Source: Shimia_B sp038528385 (GTDB lineage Bacteria > Pseudomonadota > Alphaproteobacteria > Rhodobacterales > Rhodobacteraceae). Taken from it: DNA of 64,000 nt. The DNA is taken from the NCBI GenBank assembly GCA_038528385.1, contig JBCBET010000001.1:124001-188000 (forward strand). The letters run 5' to 3'. The notes beneath the pieces are model-generated. The model did not search any database. It was not told the DNA's origin and saw only the letters and a list, made by a program, of their open reading frames with translations. This document shows, piece by piece, positions 18,941 to 25,615 of the stretch; positions within the stretch are counted from its first letter, which is position 1; each line of letters begins with the position of its first letter. The translations under genes were made by a program, and so were the position numbers.

Positions 18941-19159
18941 GGGCGCCTCCATCAATAATGCTACAATGATAGCACGAGGGCGCGGAAAAACTGAACAGCT
19001 AAGTTCAGAACGCCTACTGTGCGGAAAAGCGTTAATGAGAGAAAGCGCCATGGCCTGCGCACCCCGACCTCGGGGCGTGCGCGCGCGCCCACACATCGGT
19101 TAACCGGCAATTCATGCCTGGTGTGCGATGCCCATGCGAGCACTCTGACCCCGTGGACC

Positions 19160-19918
19160 ATGCCCGACGCGTATCGTCTCTCCACCACACTTTCGGCCCG
19201 CGCCCCCGGCGCGGATGTGGGCGCGCCGCACCAGCGCTATGTCATGGCCTGCACGGCCATGGCGGAGCTGCCCACGCAGTTGCGCGCCACGGGACACTGG
19301 CTCGTCCAGTTCACGCTTCTCAAGGGCATCGCACGCACCGGGGAGGAACGCGAGCGCCTGGAGCGGGACATCGGTTTCGCCCTGGCGGAGTATCGCAGCA
19401 TCACGGCCTTCTTCGACCCGGCGCGCCCGCTGCCGGAGGAGGATCAGGACGCGCTCGCCTGGTTTCGTGCCCGCCTCGCCGGCTGCCCCGGGTCCTCCGA
19501 CGCGTTTCTTGGCCTCGCGCAGCGGGTGGAGGCGCTCATCGACACCACAGAGGACCATCCCGGCGGCGCGCCGGAGGCACATTTCGCGCTCATCACCTAT
19601 GCCATCGACCACTTCCAGCCACGGCTCACGGCCTTTGTGGAGGAGCTTGAGCGCGCCAAGACGCGACTTCTCTCCGATCGGATCGAGACCATCAACAGCT
19701 CCCGCACCGACGCCGATGCCGCGATCACGCGCATCACCGACATCTCGCGCACGGTGTCGCTAATCGCGCTCAATGCGGCGGTGGAGGCGGCGCGCGCGGG
19801 CGAGGCCGGGCGCGGCTTCTCCGTCATCGCGCAGGAGATCAAGGGGCTGTCGGAGCAGACGCGCATGGCCGCCAGCGAGGTGACGGGCGCCATCACCCGT
19901 CTCGGTGAGGCGCTCTGA
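19160..19918 (+). CDS. Soluble methyl-accepting chemotaxis-like protein
   Basis: A 252-residue cytosolic protein with no membrane helix. The N-terminal 160 residues are helical and lack a recognisable sensory domain. The C-terminal 70 residues are the tip of an MCP signalling domain (TDISRTVSLIALNAAVEAARAG, then GRGFSVIAQEIKGLSEQTR). It is a very short MCP: the adaptation helices of normal receptors are missing. No cheA or cheW lies in the window. The ATG has no clear ribosome site, and an in-frame extension to 19019 is possible. It could regulate something other than flagellar motility. Confidence 0.8.
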   Translation: MPDAYRLSTTLSARAPGADVGAPHQRYVMACTAMAELPTQLRATGHWLVQFTLLKGIARTGEERERLERDIGFALAEYRSITAFFDPARPLPEEDQDALAWFRARLAGCPGSSDAFLGLAQRVEALIDTTEDHPGGAPEAHFALITYAIDHFQPRLTAFVEELERAKTRLLSDRIETINSSRTDADAAITRITDISRTVSLIALNAAVEAARAGEAGRGFSVIAQEIKGLSEQTRMAASEVTGAITRLGEAL

Positions 19919-19984
19919 AACCAGGGGCGCGCCGGGTCGCCGCTCGCTCCTGCGCCCAAGGCTCAGAAACCCCGCGCCGAAAGC

Positions 19985-20356
19985 TCAGAAGCGCAGCGCG
20001 CTCGCCACCGAGCGCAGCACGTCCCCGTTCGAGGCGGCGTAGACGCCGTCGCCACGCCCGGCCAATTCGACGCAGGTGCTGCCCGCGCGAGGTCCCGCGC
20101 TGAAGCTGTAGCAGAGTTCCTTGCCCGCACCGCGCCAGGTGCCCTGCCAGGTGCCGCGACCCGCCTGGGCCGCCGCCACGCCATCGGCGAAGAAGACCAC
20201 CGTCGTGGCCGCCCCGCCCGCCGGTGCCTCCACCAACAGCGCCTTGCCGCCCACCTGGGCCGTGAATTCGAGGACATCGAGCGATGTGCAGAAGGCTGGC
20301 ATGGCGATGGCGAGGCTGAGACCCGCCGCCAGACCCGAGGCATTGAGTGCAATCAT
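19985..20356 (-). CDS. Small secreted protein, paralog of the gene at 18542-18940
   Basis: A 123-residue protein with a signal peptide (MIALNASGLAAGLSLAIAMPAFC). The mature part runs LDVLEFTAQVGGKALLVEAP, ATTVVFFADGV, GTWQGTWRGAGKELCYSFSAGPRAGSTC, ending NGDVLRSVASALRF. Spacing of the two cysteines (CYSF and STC) and the closing motif match the paralog at 18.5 kb (CLYF, ETC, RPVASAYRF). GGAGG eight bases upstream of the ATG supports this start. Likely a small disulfide-bonded beta protein of the periplasm. Function unknown. Confidence 0.78.
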   Translation of the reverse strand: MIALNASGLAAGLSLAIAMPAFCTSLDVLEFTAQVGGKALLVEAPAGGAATTVVFFADGVAAAQAGRGTWQGTWRGAGKELCYSFSAGPRAGSTCVELAGRGDGVYAASNGDVLRSVASALRF

Positions 20357-20512
20357 GGAAGACACCTCCCGTGCCGGGTACGGGGCGACCCCCGGCTGCT
20401 TCGTGTGAGCTAGCACGTCCCACGGCGGCTTCACGGAAAATCCCAACCCGGCGCCTCCGGCGAAAGAAAATTGCGCGTCCGCCGCGTCCAAAGATATTTC
20501 CTACAGAACGTG

Positions 20513-20540
20513 TTGACCCCATCCGCGCACCATGCATAAC
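20513..20540 (+). promoter_or_regulatory. Sigma-70-type promoter of the ilv leader
   Basis: TTGACC (20513-20518), 16 bases, then CATAAC (20535-20540): a near-consensus -35 and a fair -10. Transcription would begin just before the leader peptide's ribosome site. Confidence 0.6.
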
Positions 20541-20563
20541 GTCCCCGCACTCGGAGGATAACG

Positions 20564-20611
20564 ATGTCGTACGTCGTCGTACTTGTAGGAATAAGGCGCA
20601 TGGGCCGGTAA
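20564..20611 (+). CDS. ilv leader peptide (attenuation sensor)
   Basis: A 15-codon frame, MSYVVVLVGIRRMGR, preceded by CGGAGGA at good spacing. Six of its residues are branched-chain (four Val, one Leu, one Ile), five of them within seven codons. Such a run upstream of acetolactate synthase is the signature of transcription attenuation: scarcity of charged Val, Leu or Ile tRNA stalls the ribosome here. The tail codons lie inside the antiterminator arm described in the next entry, so stalling position decides RNA folding. Too short for standard gene callers. Confidence 0.88.
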   Translation: MSYVVVLVGIRRMGR

Positions 20612-20665
20612 CGGTTGTCCATAACGATCCCATGCGCCCCCGACTGACCCCCGGGGGCTTTTTTT
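20595..20665 (+). terminator. ilv attenuator: antiterminator and terminator
   Basis: Arm 20595-20604 (GGCGCATGGG, within the last leader codons) is perfectly complementary over ten bases to 20629-20638 (CCCATGCGCC). The latter overlaps the 5' arm of a terminator: GCCCCC (20636-20641) pairs with GGGGGC (20653-20658), followed by seven T. The two structures exclude each other. A ribosome stalled on the Val/Leu codons leaves the first arm free and favours the antiterminator; one that reaches the TAA at 20609 covers it and the terminator forms. The ilvI start is 30 bases on. Confidence 0.87.
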
Positions 20666-20694
20666 GTGACCGACTGCCAGAGCGGAGAGTGAAC

Positions 20695-22446
20695 ATGGCG
20701 CAGATGACCGGAGCAAAGATGGTGGTTCAGGCCTTGAAGGATCAGGGTGTGGACGTCGTATTCGGCTATCCCGGCGGGGCCGTGCTTCCGATCTATGACG
20801 AGGTCTTTCAGCAAAACGATATCCAGCACGTCCTCGTGCGCCACGAACAGGGCGCGGTCCACGCCGCCGAAGGCTACGCACGCTCCACGGGCAAGCCGGG
20901 CGTCGTGCTCGTGACGTCCGGCCCCGGCGCCACCAACGCCGTGACGGGCCTGACCGATGCGCTCATGGATTCGATTCCCATCGTCGTGCTGACGGGCCAG
21001 GTCCCCACGTTCATGATCGGCTCGGACGCCTTCCAGGAAGCCGACACCGTGGGCATCACCCGCCCCTGCACGAAGCACAACTGGCTCGTGAAGGAGACGG
21101 ACACGCTCCCAAAGGTCATGCACGAGGCGTTTCACGTCGCGACCTCCGGCCGCCCCGGCCCCGTCCTCATCGACATCCCGAAGGACATCCAGTTCGCCAC
21201 CGGCACGTACACGCCGCCGCAGAAAGTCCAGTCGCATTACCACCCGCAGGTGAAGGGCGACATCGAGGGGATCACCGATCTCGTGGCTGCCATGGAAAAG
21301 GCGGAGCGCCCGATCTTCTATACCGGCGGCGGCGTCATCAATTCGGGCCCCGCCGCGAGCCAGCTCCTGCGCGAGCTGGTGGAGGCGACGGGCTTCCCGG
21401 TGACCTCCACGCTCATGGGGCTCGGCGCCTATCCGGCGAGCGGCGAGAAGTGGCTCGGCATGCTGGGGATGCACGGCCTCTACGAGGCCAACCTCGCGAT
21501 GCATGACTGCGATCTCATGATCAATATCGGGGCGCGCTTCGACGACCGCATCACCGGCCGCATCGACGCCTTCTCGCCGCGCTCGAAGAAGGCCCATATC
21601 GATATCGACCCGTCTTCGATCAACAAGGTCATCAAGGTCGACATCCCGATCCTCGGCGATGTGGGCCATGTCCTCGAGGACGTGCTCAAGGTCTGGAAGA
21701 GCCGGGGCCGCAAAACCAATGCTGAGGGCCTCGCCAAGTGGTGGCAGAAGATCGAGACATGGCGCGAGGTGCGCTGCCTTGACTACGCGGCCTCCAAGGA
21801 GACGATCAAACCGCAATACGCGCTCGAGCGGCTGGAAGCGCTCACGAAGCACCGCAAGGATCGCTTCATCTGCACCGAGGTGGGCCAGCACCAGATGTGG
21901 GCCGCGCAGTATCTCGGCTTCGAGGAGCCCAACCAGTGGATGACGAGCGGAGGCCTCGGCACGATGGGCTACGGCTTCCCCGCCTCGATCGGCGTGCAGA
22001 TGGCCCATCCGGGCGCGCTCGTCATCAACGTGGCGGGGGAGGCATCCTGGCTCATGAACATGCAGGAGATGGGCACGGCGGTGCAGTACCGGCTTCCTGT
22101 GAAGCAGTTCATCCTGAACAACGAACGGCTCGGGATGGTGCGCCAATGGCAGGATCTCCTCCATGGCGGGCGCTTCTCGCATTCGTGGTCCGAGGCGCTG
22201 CCCGATTTCGTGAAGCTCGCGGAGGCGTTCGGCGCGAAGGGCATCATCTGCGCGGATCCCGCCGACCTCGACGACGCGATCATGGAGATGCTCGACCACG
22301 ACGGCCCGGTGATCTTCGATTGCTGCGTGACCAAGCACGAGAATTGCTTCCCGATGATCCCGTCAGGCAAGGCCCATAACGAGATGCTCCTGGGCGAAGC
22401 TTCCACCGAGGGCGCGATCGACGCGAAGGGATCCGTTCTGGTGTGA
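20695..22446 (+). CDS. ilvI: Acetolactate synthase large (catalytic) subunit
   Basis: A 583-residue thiamine-diphosphate enzyme that condenses two pyruvates, or pyruvate with 2-oxobutyrate, in the first common step of Val/Leu/Ile synthesis. Landmarks are GYPGGAVLPIYDE, the catalytic Glu in LVRHEQGAVHAAEGYAR, the middle FAD-binding region and the ThDP/Mg motif beginning GEASWLMNMQEMGTA and ending LNN. The motif has GEA where many enzymes have GDG, a variant I associate with alphaproteobacteria. The ATG lies seven bases after GGAG; a GTG two codons upstream is too close to that site. Regulated by the upstream attenuator. It may equally be labelled ilvB. Confidence 0.95.
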   Translation: MAQMTGAKMVVQALKDQGVDVVFGYPGGAVLPIYDEVFQQNDIQHVLVRHEQGAVHAAEGYARSTGKPGVVLVTSGPGATNAVTGLTDALMDSIPIVVLTGQVPTFMIGSDAFQEADTVGITRPCTKHNWLVKETDTLPKVMHEAFHVATSGRPGPVLIDIPKDIQFATGTYTPPQKVQSHYHPQVKGDIEGITDLVAAMEKAERPIFYTGGGVINSGPAASQLLRELVEATGFPVTSTLMGLGAYPASGEKWLGMLGMHGLYEANLAMHDCDLMINIGARFDDRITGRIDAFSPRSKKAHIDIDPSSINKVIKVDIPILGDVGHVLEDVLKVWKSRGRKTNAEGLAKWWQKIETWREVRCLDYAASKETIKPQYALERLEALTKHRKDRFICTEVGQHQMWAAQYLGFEEPNQWMTSGGLGTMGYGFPASIGVQMAHPGALVINVAGEASWLMNMQEMGTAVQYRLPVKQFILNNERLGMVRQWQDLLHGGRFSHSWSEALPDFVKLAEAFGAKGIICADPADLDDAIMEMLDHDGPVIFDCCVTKHENCFPMIPSGKAHNEMLLGEASTEGAIDAKGSVLV

Positions 22447-22964
22447 TTGGCAGGAAGGTACTCACCGGCAAAGCGCCCTACGCGTTTTGTCTGGTCTCGG
22501 GGGTCTCGGGCTTGCTCGGGCCGGTCCTCTGGGAGTCAATGCCACCGATAGCTTCGTCTTCGAACGCGAAGGAAATAGTCGCAATTGCGGGCGTCGTTTT
22601 GTTCTGCCTTGCCGCCAGCCTCGGCTACACGCAAACGCTGGCGCTGCTAGGCAAACGCAACGACGACGAAACGATTGAACGGGCGGCGGTCCTCCTGCTG
22701 ATCCTAATGCCGGGCATCTTTGCCGGGCTTTACCTTTGCTTGAGCCACGCAACGCAGGCGGATTGCCTCATCGACGGCCAAGAGCACGGCAACGAGGTCT
22801 TAAAGTACGCCTATTTCTCGTTTGTGACGCACACCACGCTTGGTTTTGGGGATGTCTCTCCGGTCGGGCTCTGCCGGATACCCGTACCTTTTCAGGCCAT
22901 CTATGGATACGTCTCAATCGCGGCGCTCATCTCGTTTGCCTTCAAGCCAGCCCGAAAGTCATGA
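22443..22964 (+). CDS. Potassium-channel-like membrane protein inserted between ilvI and ilvH
   Basis: A 173-residue membrane protein starting at a GTG that overlaps the ilvI stop by four bases (GTGA). Hydrophobic segments fall near residues 13-30, 44-69, 81-100 and 146-168. Before the last one comes a pore-loop pattern, YAYFSFVTHTTLGFGDVSP, with TLGFGD (132-137) in the place of the K+ selectivity filter T-V-G-Y/F-G-D. This resembles the Ion_trans_2 family. Base composition looks less GC-rich than its neighbours, which suggests later acquisition (by eye, not computed). An ATG at 22540 is an alternative start but would lose the first helix. Ion selectivity is inference. Confidence 0.75.
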   Translation: MIGRKVLTGKAPYAFCLVSGVSGLLGPVLWESMPPIASSSNAKEIVAIAGVVLFCLAASLGYTQTLALLGKRNDDETIERAAVLLLILMPGIFAGLYLCLSHATQADCLIDGQEHGNEVLKYAYFSFVTHTTLGFGDVSPVGLCRIPVPFQAIYGYVSIAALISFAFKPARKS

Positions 22965-22980
22965 CCAAGAGAGAAAAATA

Positions 22981-23544
22981 ATGCCAGCACTCAAGATCAA
23001 GAAAGGCGCGACGAGCCACAGCGCCTATAACCTCCGCCCCACGTTCAGCGACGTGGAGGAGCGACACACGCTGGCCGTCATCGTCGAAAACGAGCCCGGT
23101 GTGCTGGCGCGCGTCATCGGGCTCTTTTCCGGGCGCGGCTACAATATCGAGAGCCTGACCGTGGCCGAGGTGGATCACACCGGCCACCGCTCCCGCATCA
23201 CGATCGTGACCATCGGCACGCCCCAGATCATCGCGCAGATCATCGCCCAACTCGGCCGCATCGTGAGCGTGCACGACGTCCACGACCTTACCGTGGAGGG
23301 GCCCGCGGTGGAGCGTGAACTGGCGCTTTTCAAGGTCACGGGCCAGGGCGACAAACGGGTGGAGGCGCTGCGCCTCGCCGATATCTTCCGCGCGTCCGTG
23401 GTGGACTCCACGCTCGAGAGCTTCGTCTTCGAAGTGACGGGCGCGCCTGAGAAAATCGATGCTTTCGCCGATCTCATGCGGCCGCTCGGGCTCGAGGAGA
23501 TCGCGCGCACCGGGGTCGCGGCACTTGCGCGCGGCGCGCTTTAG
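22981..23544 (+). CDS. ilvH: Acetolactate synthase small (regulatory) subunit
   Basis: A 187-residue regulatory partner of IlvI that confers valine feedback control. An N-terminal extension of about 23 residues precedes the ACT domain (HTLAVIVENEPGVLARVIGLFSGRGYNIESL). The second half is the C-terminal domain (ERELALFKV, RADIFRASVVD, DAFADLMRPLGLEEIARTG). The ribosome site (AAGAGAG) is weak. It is 16 bases after the channel-like gene, so all three genes appear to share the attenuated transcript. The usual layout in relatives is ilvI directly followed by ilvH. Confidence 0.95.
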   Translation: MPALKIKKGATSHSAYNLRPTFSDVEERHTLAVIVENEPGVLARVIGLFSGRGYNIESLTVAEVDHTGHRSRITIVTIGTPQIIAQIIAQLGRIVSVHDVHDLTVEGPAVERELALFKVTGQGDKRVEALRLADIFRASVVDSTLESFVFEVTGAPEKIDAFADLMRPLGLEEIARTGVAALARGAL

Positions 23545-23552
23545 CGCGTCTC

Positions 23553-23586
23553 CCCGCCGCCAGGCTCAGGGCGTCCCGGCGGCGGG
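23553..23586. terminator. Hairpin between ilvH and the EF-hand gene
   Basis: CCCGCCGCC (23553-23561) and GGCGGCGGG (23578-23586) form a 9-bp stem in the 56-base convergent gap. No T run follows on either strand, so it may work with Rho or only protect 3' ends. Confidence 0.4.
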
Positions 23587-23600
23587 ACCCCGCCCCGTCT

Positions 23601-23858
23601 TCAGCCGTCCGTGACGGGTAGAAGTGCTGTGTCCTCTGCCTGCGCCAGCTCGTCGGCATCCACGAGCCCGTCCTCGGTGACGTCGATGAGGATGAACATC
23701 TCCTCCGTGAGCTCCGGCACCGCGAGCTGCATCTCCTCGAGGCTCAGAAGCCCGTCGGCATTGAGGTCGGTATCGGCGTCGATCTCGAGCGCCGCCGCGG
23801 GAACGGCGAGGCCCGCGACAGCCACAAGGGCGGCGGATCCGGTGATGAACTTCGTCAT
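23601..23858 (-). CDS. Secreted EF-hand calcium-binding protein
   Basis: An 85-residue protein with a signal peptide (MTKFITGSAALVAVAGLAVPAAA). Two canonical EF-hand loops follow: DLNADGLLSLEE and DVTEDGLVDADE, each with acidic or oxygen ligands at positions 1, 3, 5 and 12 and Gly at 6. AAGGAG seven bases before the ATG fixes the start. It probably binds calcium in the periplasm or outside the cell; the role is unknown. Confidence 0.87.
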   Translation of the reverse strand: MTKFITGSAALVAVAGLAVPAAALEIDADTDLNADGLLSLEEMQLAVPELTEEMFILIDVTEDGLVDADELAQAEDTALLPVTDG

Positions 23859-24189
23859 GGGTTTTCTCCTTGGTACACGCCTCCGGTCATGAGGCGAGGC
23901 GGACCCTGACCGCGGAAGGCCCGCGGCGCGAGCGTGCCCGCGCCGGCACGCGGAAATCGACGCCGCGCCGCCGAAACCGAGCCCCCCGAGTGACGCAATT
24001 CCGCCGCCGCAAACCCGCCCCGGCGGCCATGGCGGAGCGCTGCCATCCCCCGCACCCGGAAGGCGCGGATCGCCGCCCATCGCCCCCTCGCCTCTGGTCA
24101 CAACGCGACACGGGCAGGTCGTGGTCTGGCGCGCCCGCGGGGGCCGGTGCGCGCTAGCCTCGGGCCACGACACAGAGGGAGACCACGCC
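23859..24189. other. Divergent intergenic region, no gene seen
   Basis: The 331 bases between the EF-hand gene and the Rieske gene must hold both promoters. I see no RNA gene, no ORF with a ribosome site and no strong hairpin. Confidence 0.6.
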
Positions 24190-25332
24190 ATGGCCCGCGA
24201 TCTCGACCCGTCCGCGCTCGACGCCGTCCGCCGCCCCATCGCGCAGGCCAACGGCCTGCCCAATGCCCATTACACCGATCCCGAGCTGTTTCAGGAGGAG
24301 GCGGAGGCCACGCTCCTGTCCACCTGGTCGGGCCTCGCGGTCGCCGCCGACGTGCCCCGTGCGGGCGACGCCAAGCCCCTCACCTTCCTCGGGATCCCGC
24401 TCCTTCTCCTGCGCGACACTGCGGGCCAGGTGCGGGTCTTCCAGAATATCTGCCGCCACCGGGGCATGATCCTCGTCTCCGAGCCCAAGCGGATCACCGG
24501 TGCGATCCGCTGTCCATACCATTCGTGGTGCTACTCGACGCAGGGCGCGCTCGTGAGCACGCCCCATGTGGGCGGCCCGGGCATGAACACCCATGAGGGG
24601 ATCGACCGCGCGACGCTGGGCCTCATCGAGGTGCGCTCCCATGTCTGGCGCGACGTGGTCTTCGTGAACGTCTCGGGCGACGCGCCAGCGTTCGAGGAGG
24701 TCCACGCGGACCTCCTCCACCGCTGGGCCGAGCACGCGAGGCCCCTCCACCATGGCGGGCCTGAAAGCAGCTTCACCCTCGACGTGGCCACGAACTGGAA
24801 GCTCGCGGTGGAGAATTATTGCGAAAGCTATCACCTGCCCTGGGTCCATCCCGGGCTCAACGCCTATTCGCGGCTGGAGGACCACTACCACATCGAAGCC
24901 CCGGGCCGGTATTCCGGCCAGGGCACCCTGGTCTATCGCCAGTTCGAGACCGGGGACGGCCCCGCCTTCCCGGATTTCGACGGGCTCTCGGAGCAATGGG
25001 ACACCGGGGCGGAGTATATCGCCCTCTATCCCAACGTGCTCTTCGGGGTGCAGCGCGACCACGCCTATGCCATCGTGCTCGAACCCGTCGCCCATGACCG
25101 CACGCGCGAGCACGTGCACCTCTATTACGCGACGCCCGACACCAAGCGCGCCAACCGGGAGAAGAACAGCGCCATGTGGCGCGAGGTCTTCGAGGAGGAC
25201 GTCTTCGTAGTCGAAGGCATGCAGACCGGCCGCGCCGCGCCCGATTTCGACGGCGGCCGCTTCTCGCCCGCCATGGACGGGCCCACCCATTGCTTCCACG
25301 ACTGGGTCGCGACGCGGATGCAGGCGCGGTGA
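24190..25332 (+). CDS. Rieske-type oxygenase, large subunit (aromatic-ring/betaine demethylase family)
   Basis: A 380-residue oxygenase. The Rieske [2Fe-2S] motif is ICRHRG with CPYHSWCY (Cys-His, then Cys-x-x-His, residues about 97-120). The mononuclear iron site is AVENYCESYHLPWVHPG near residue 215, with the Asp/His facial triad. The overall form resembles GbcA-type glycine-betaine and choline monooxygenases as well as ring hydroxylases. A reductase partner is not in the window. GAGGGAG precedes the ATG. The coupled 68-residue protein and the convergent dimethylglycine-dehydrogenase-like gene favour an N-methyl substrate, by inference. Confidence 0.88.
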   Translation: MARDLDPSALDAVRRPIAQANGLPNAHYTDPELFQEEAEATLLSTWSGLAVAADVPRAGDAKPLTFLGIPLLLLRDTAGQVRVFQNICRHRGMILVSEPKRITGAIRCPYHSWCYSTQGALVSTPHVGGPGMNTHEGIDRATLGLIEVRSHVWRDVVFVNVSGDAPAFEEVHADLLHRWAEHARPLHHGGPESSFTLDVATNWKLAVENYCESYHLPWVHPGLNAYSRLEDHYHIEAPGRYSGQGTLVYRQFETGDGPAFPDFDGLSEQWDTGAEYIALYPNVLFGVQRDHAYAIVLEPVAHDRTREHVHLYYATPDTKRANREKNSAMWREVFEEDVFVVEGMQTGRAAPDFDGGRFSPAMDGPTHCFHDWVATRMQAR

Positions 25333-25535
25333 GCCTTCATGACACGCTTCTGGCCGCCCATGCGGCAGGCGACGGCGTGGCGATGGTGACACTATACCTG
25401 CAAGCAGCGGAGGGGGCGGAGAGCCTCGATGAGGAGATGTTCTTTCTGACCCAGGCCTATGTCTTCGCCCTCGAGCACGGGAAAATGGAGGCGGTTGGCA
25501 TCGCCTCCCGATTGCGCCGCCACGGCCGCATCTAG
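25329..25535 (+). CDS. Small protein translationally coupled to the Rieske oxygenase
   Basis: A 68-residue protein whose GTG overlaps the oxygenase stop (GTGA). It is helical, rich in Ala and Glu (SLHDTLLAAHAAGDG, LYLQAAEGAESLDEEMFFLTQAYVFALEHG) and lacks cysteines or a signal. The four-base overlap suggests equal production with the oxygenase, perhaps as a small accessory or regulatory partner. No family recognised. Confidence 0.7.
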   Translation: MSLHDTLLAAHAAGDGVAMVTLYLQAAEGAESLDEEMFFLTQAYVFALEHGKMEAVGIASRLRRHGRI

Positions 25536-25543
25536 GGCCGCAC

Positions 25544-25606
25544 GCCCCGGGCTTGACCCGGGGCCTCATGCTCAGAGACGCGGAGGCCCCGGATCAGGTC
25601 TGGGGC
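25544..25606. repeat. REP-like palindromic intergenic repeat
   Basis: GCCCCGGG-CTTGA-CCCGGGGC (25544-25564) and GCCCCGGA-TCAGG-TCTGGGGC (25586-25606) form two hairpins, and GGGGCCTC/GAGGCCCC between them can pair as an alternative. It fills the convergent gap between the 68-residue protein gene and the DMGDH-like gene, a typical REP position. A related unit lies inside phnE at 57552-57569. Confidence 0.7.
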
Positions 25607-25615
25607 GGCGTCAGC

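Noticed and set aside
20431..22338. A 635-residue minus-strand frame opposite ilvI
   Set aside because: Antisense shadow: no motif, very high His/Arg content, and ilvI has clear catalytic motifs on the plus strand.
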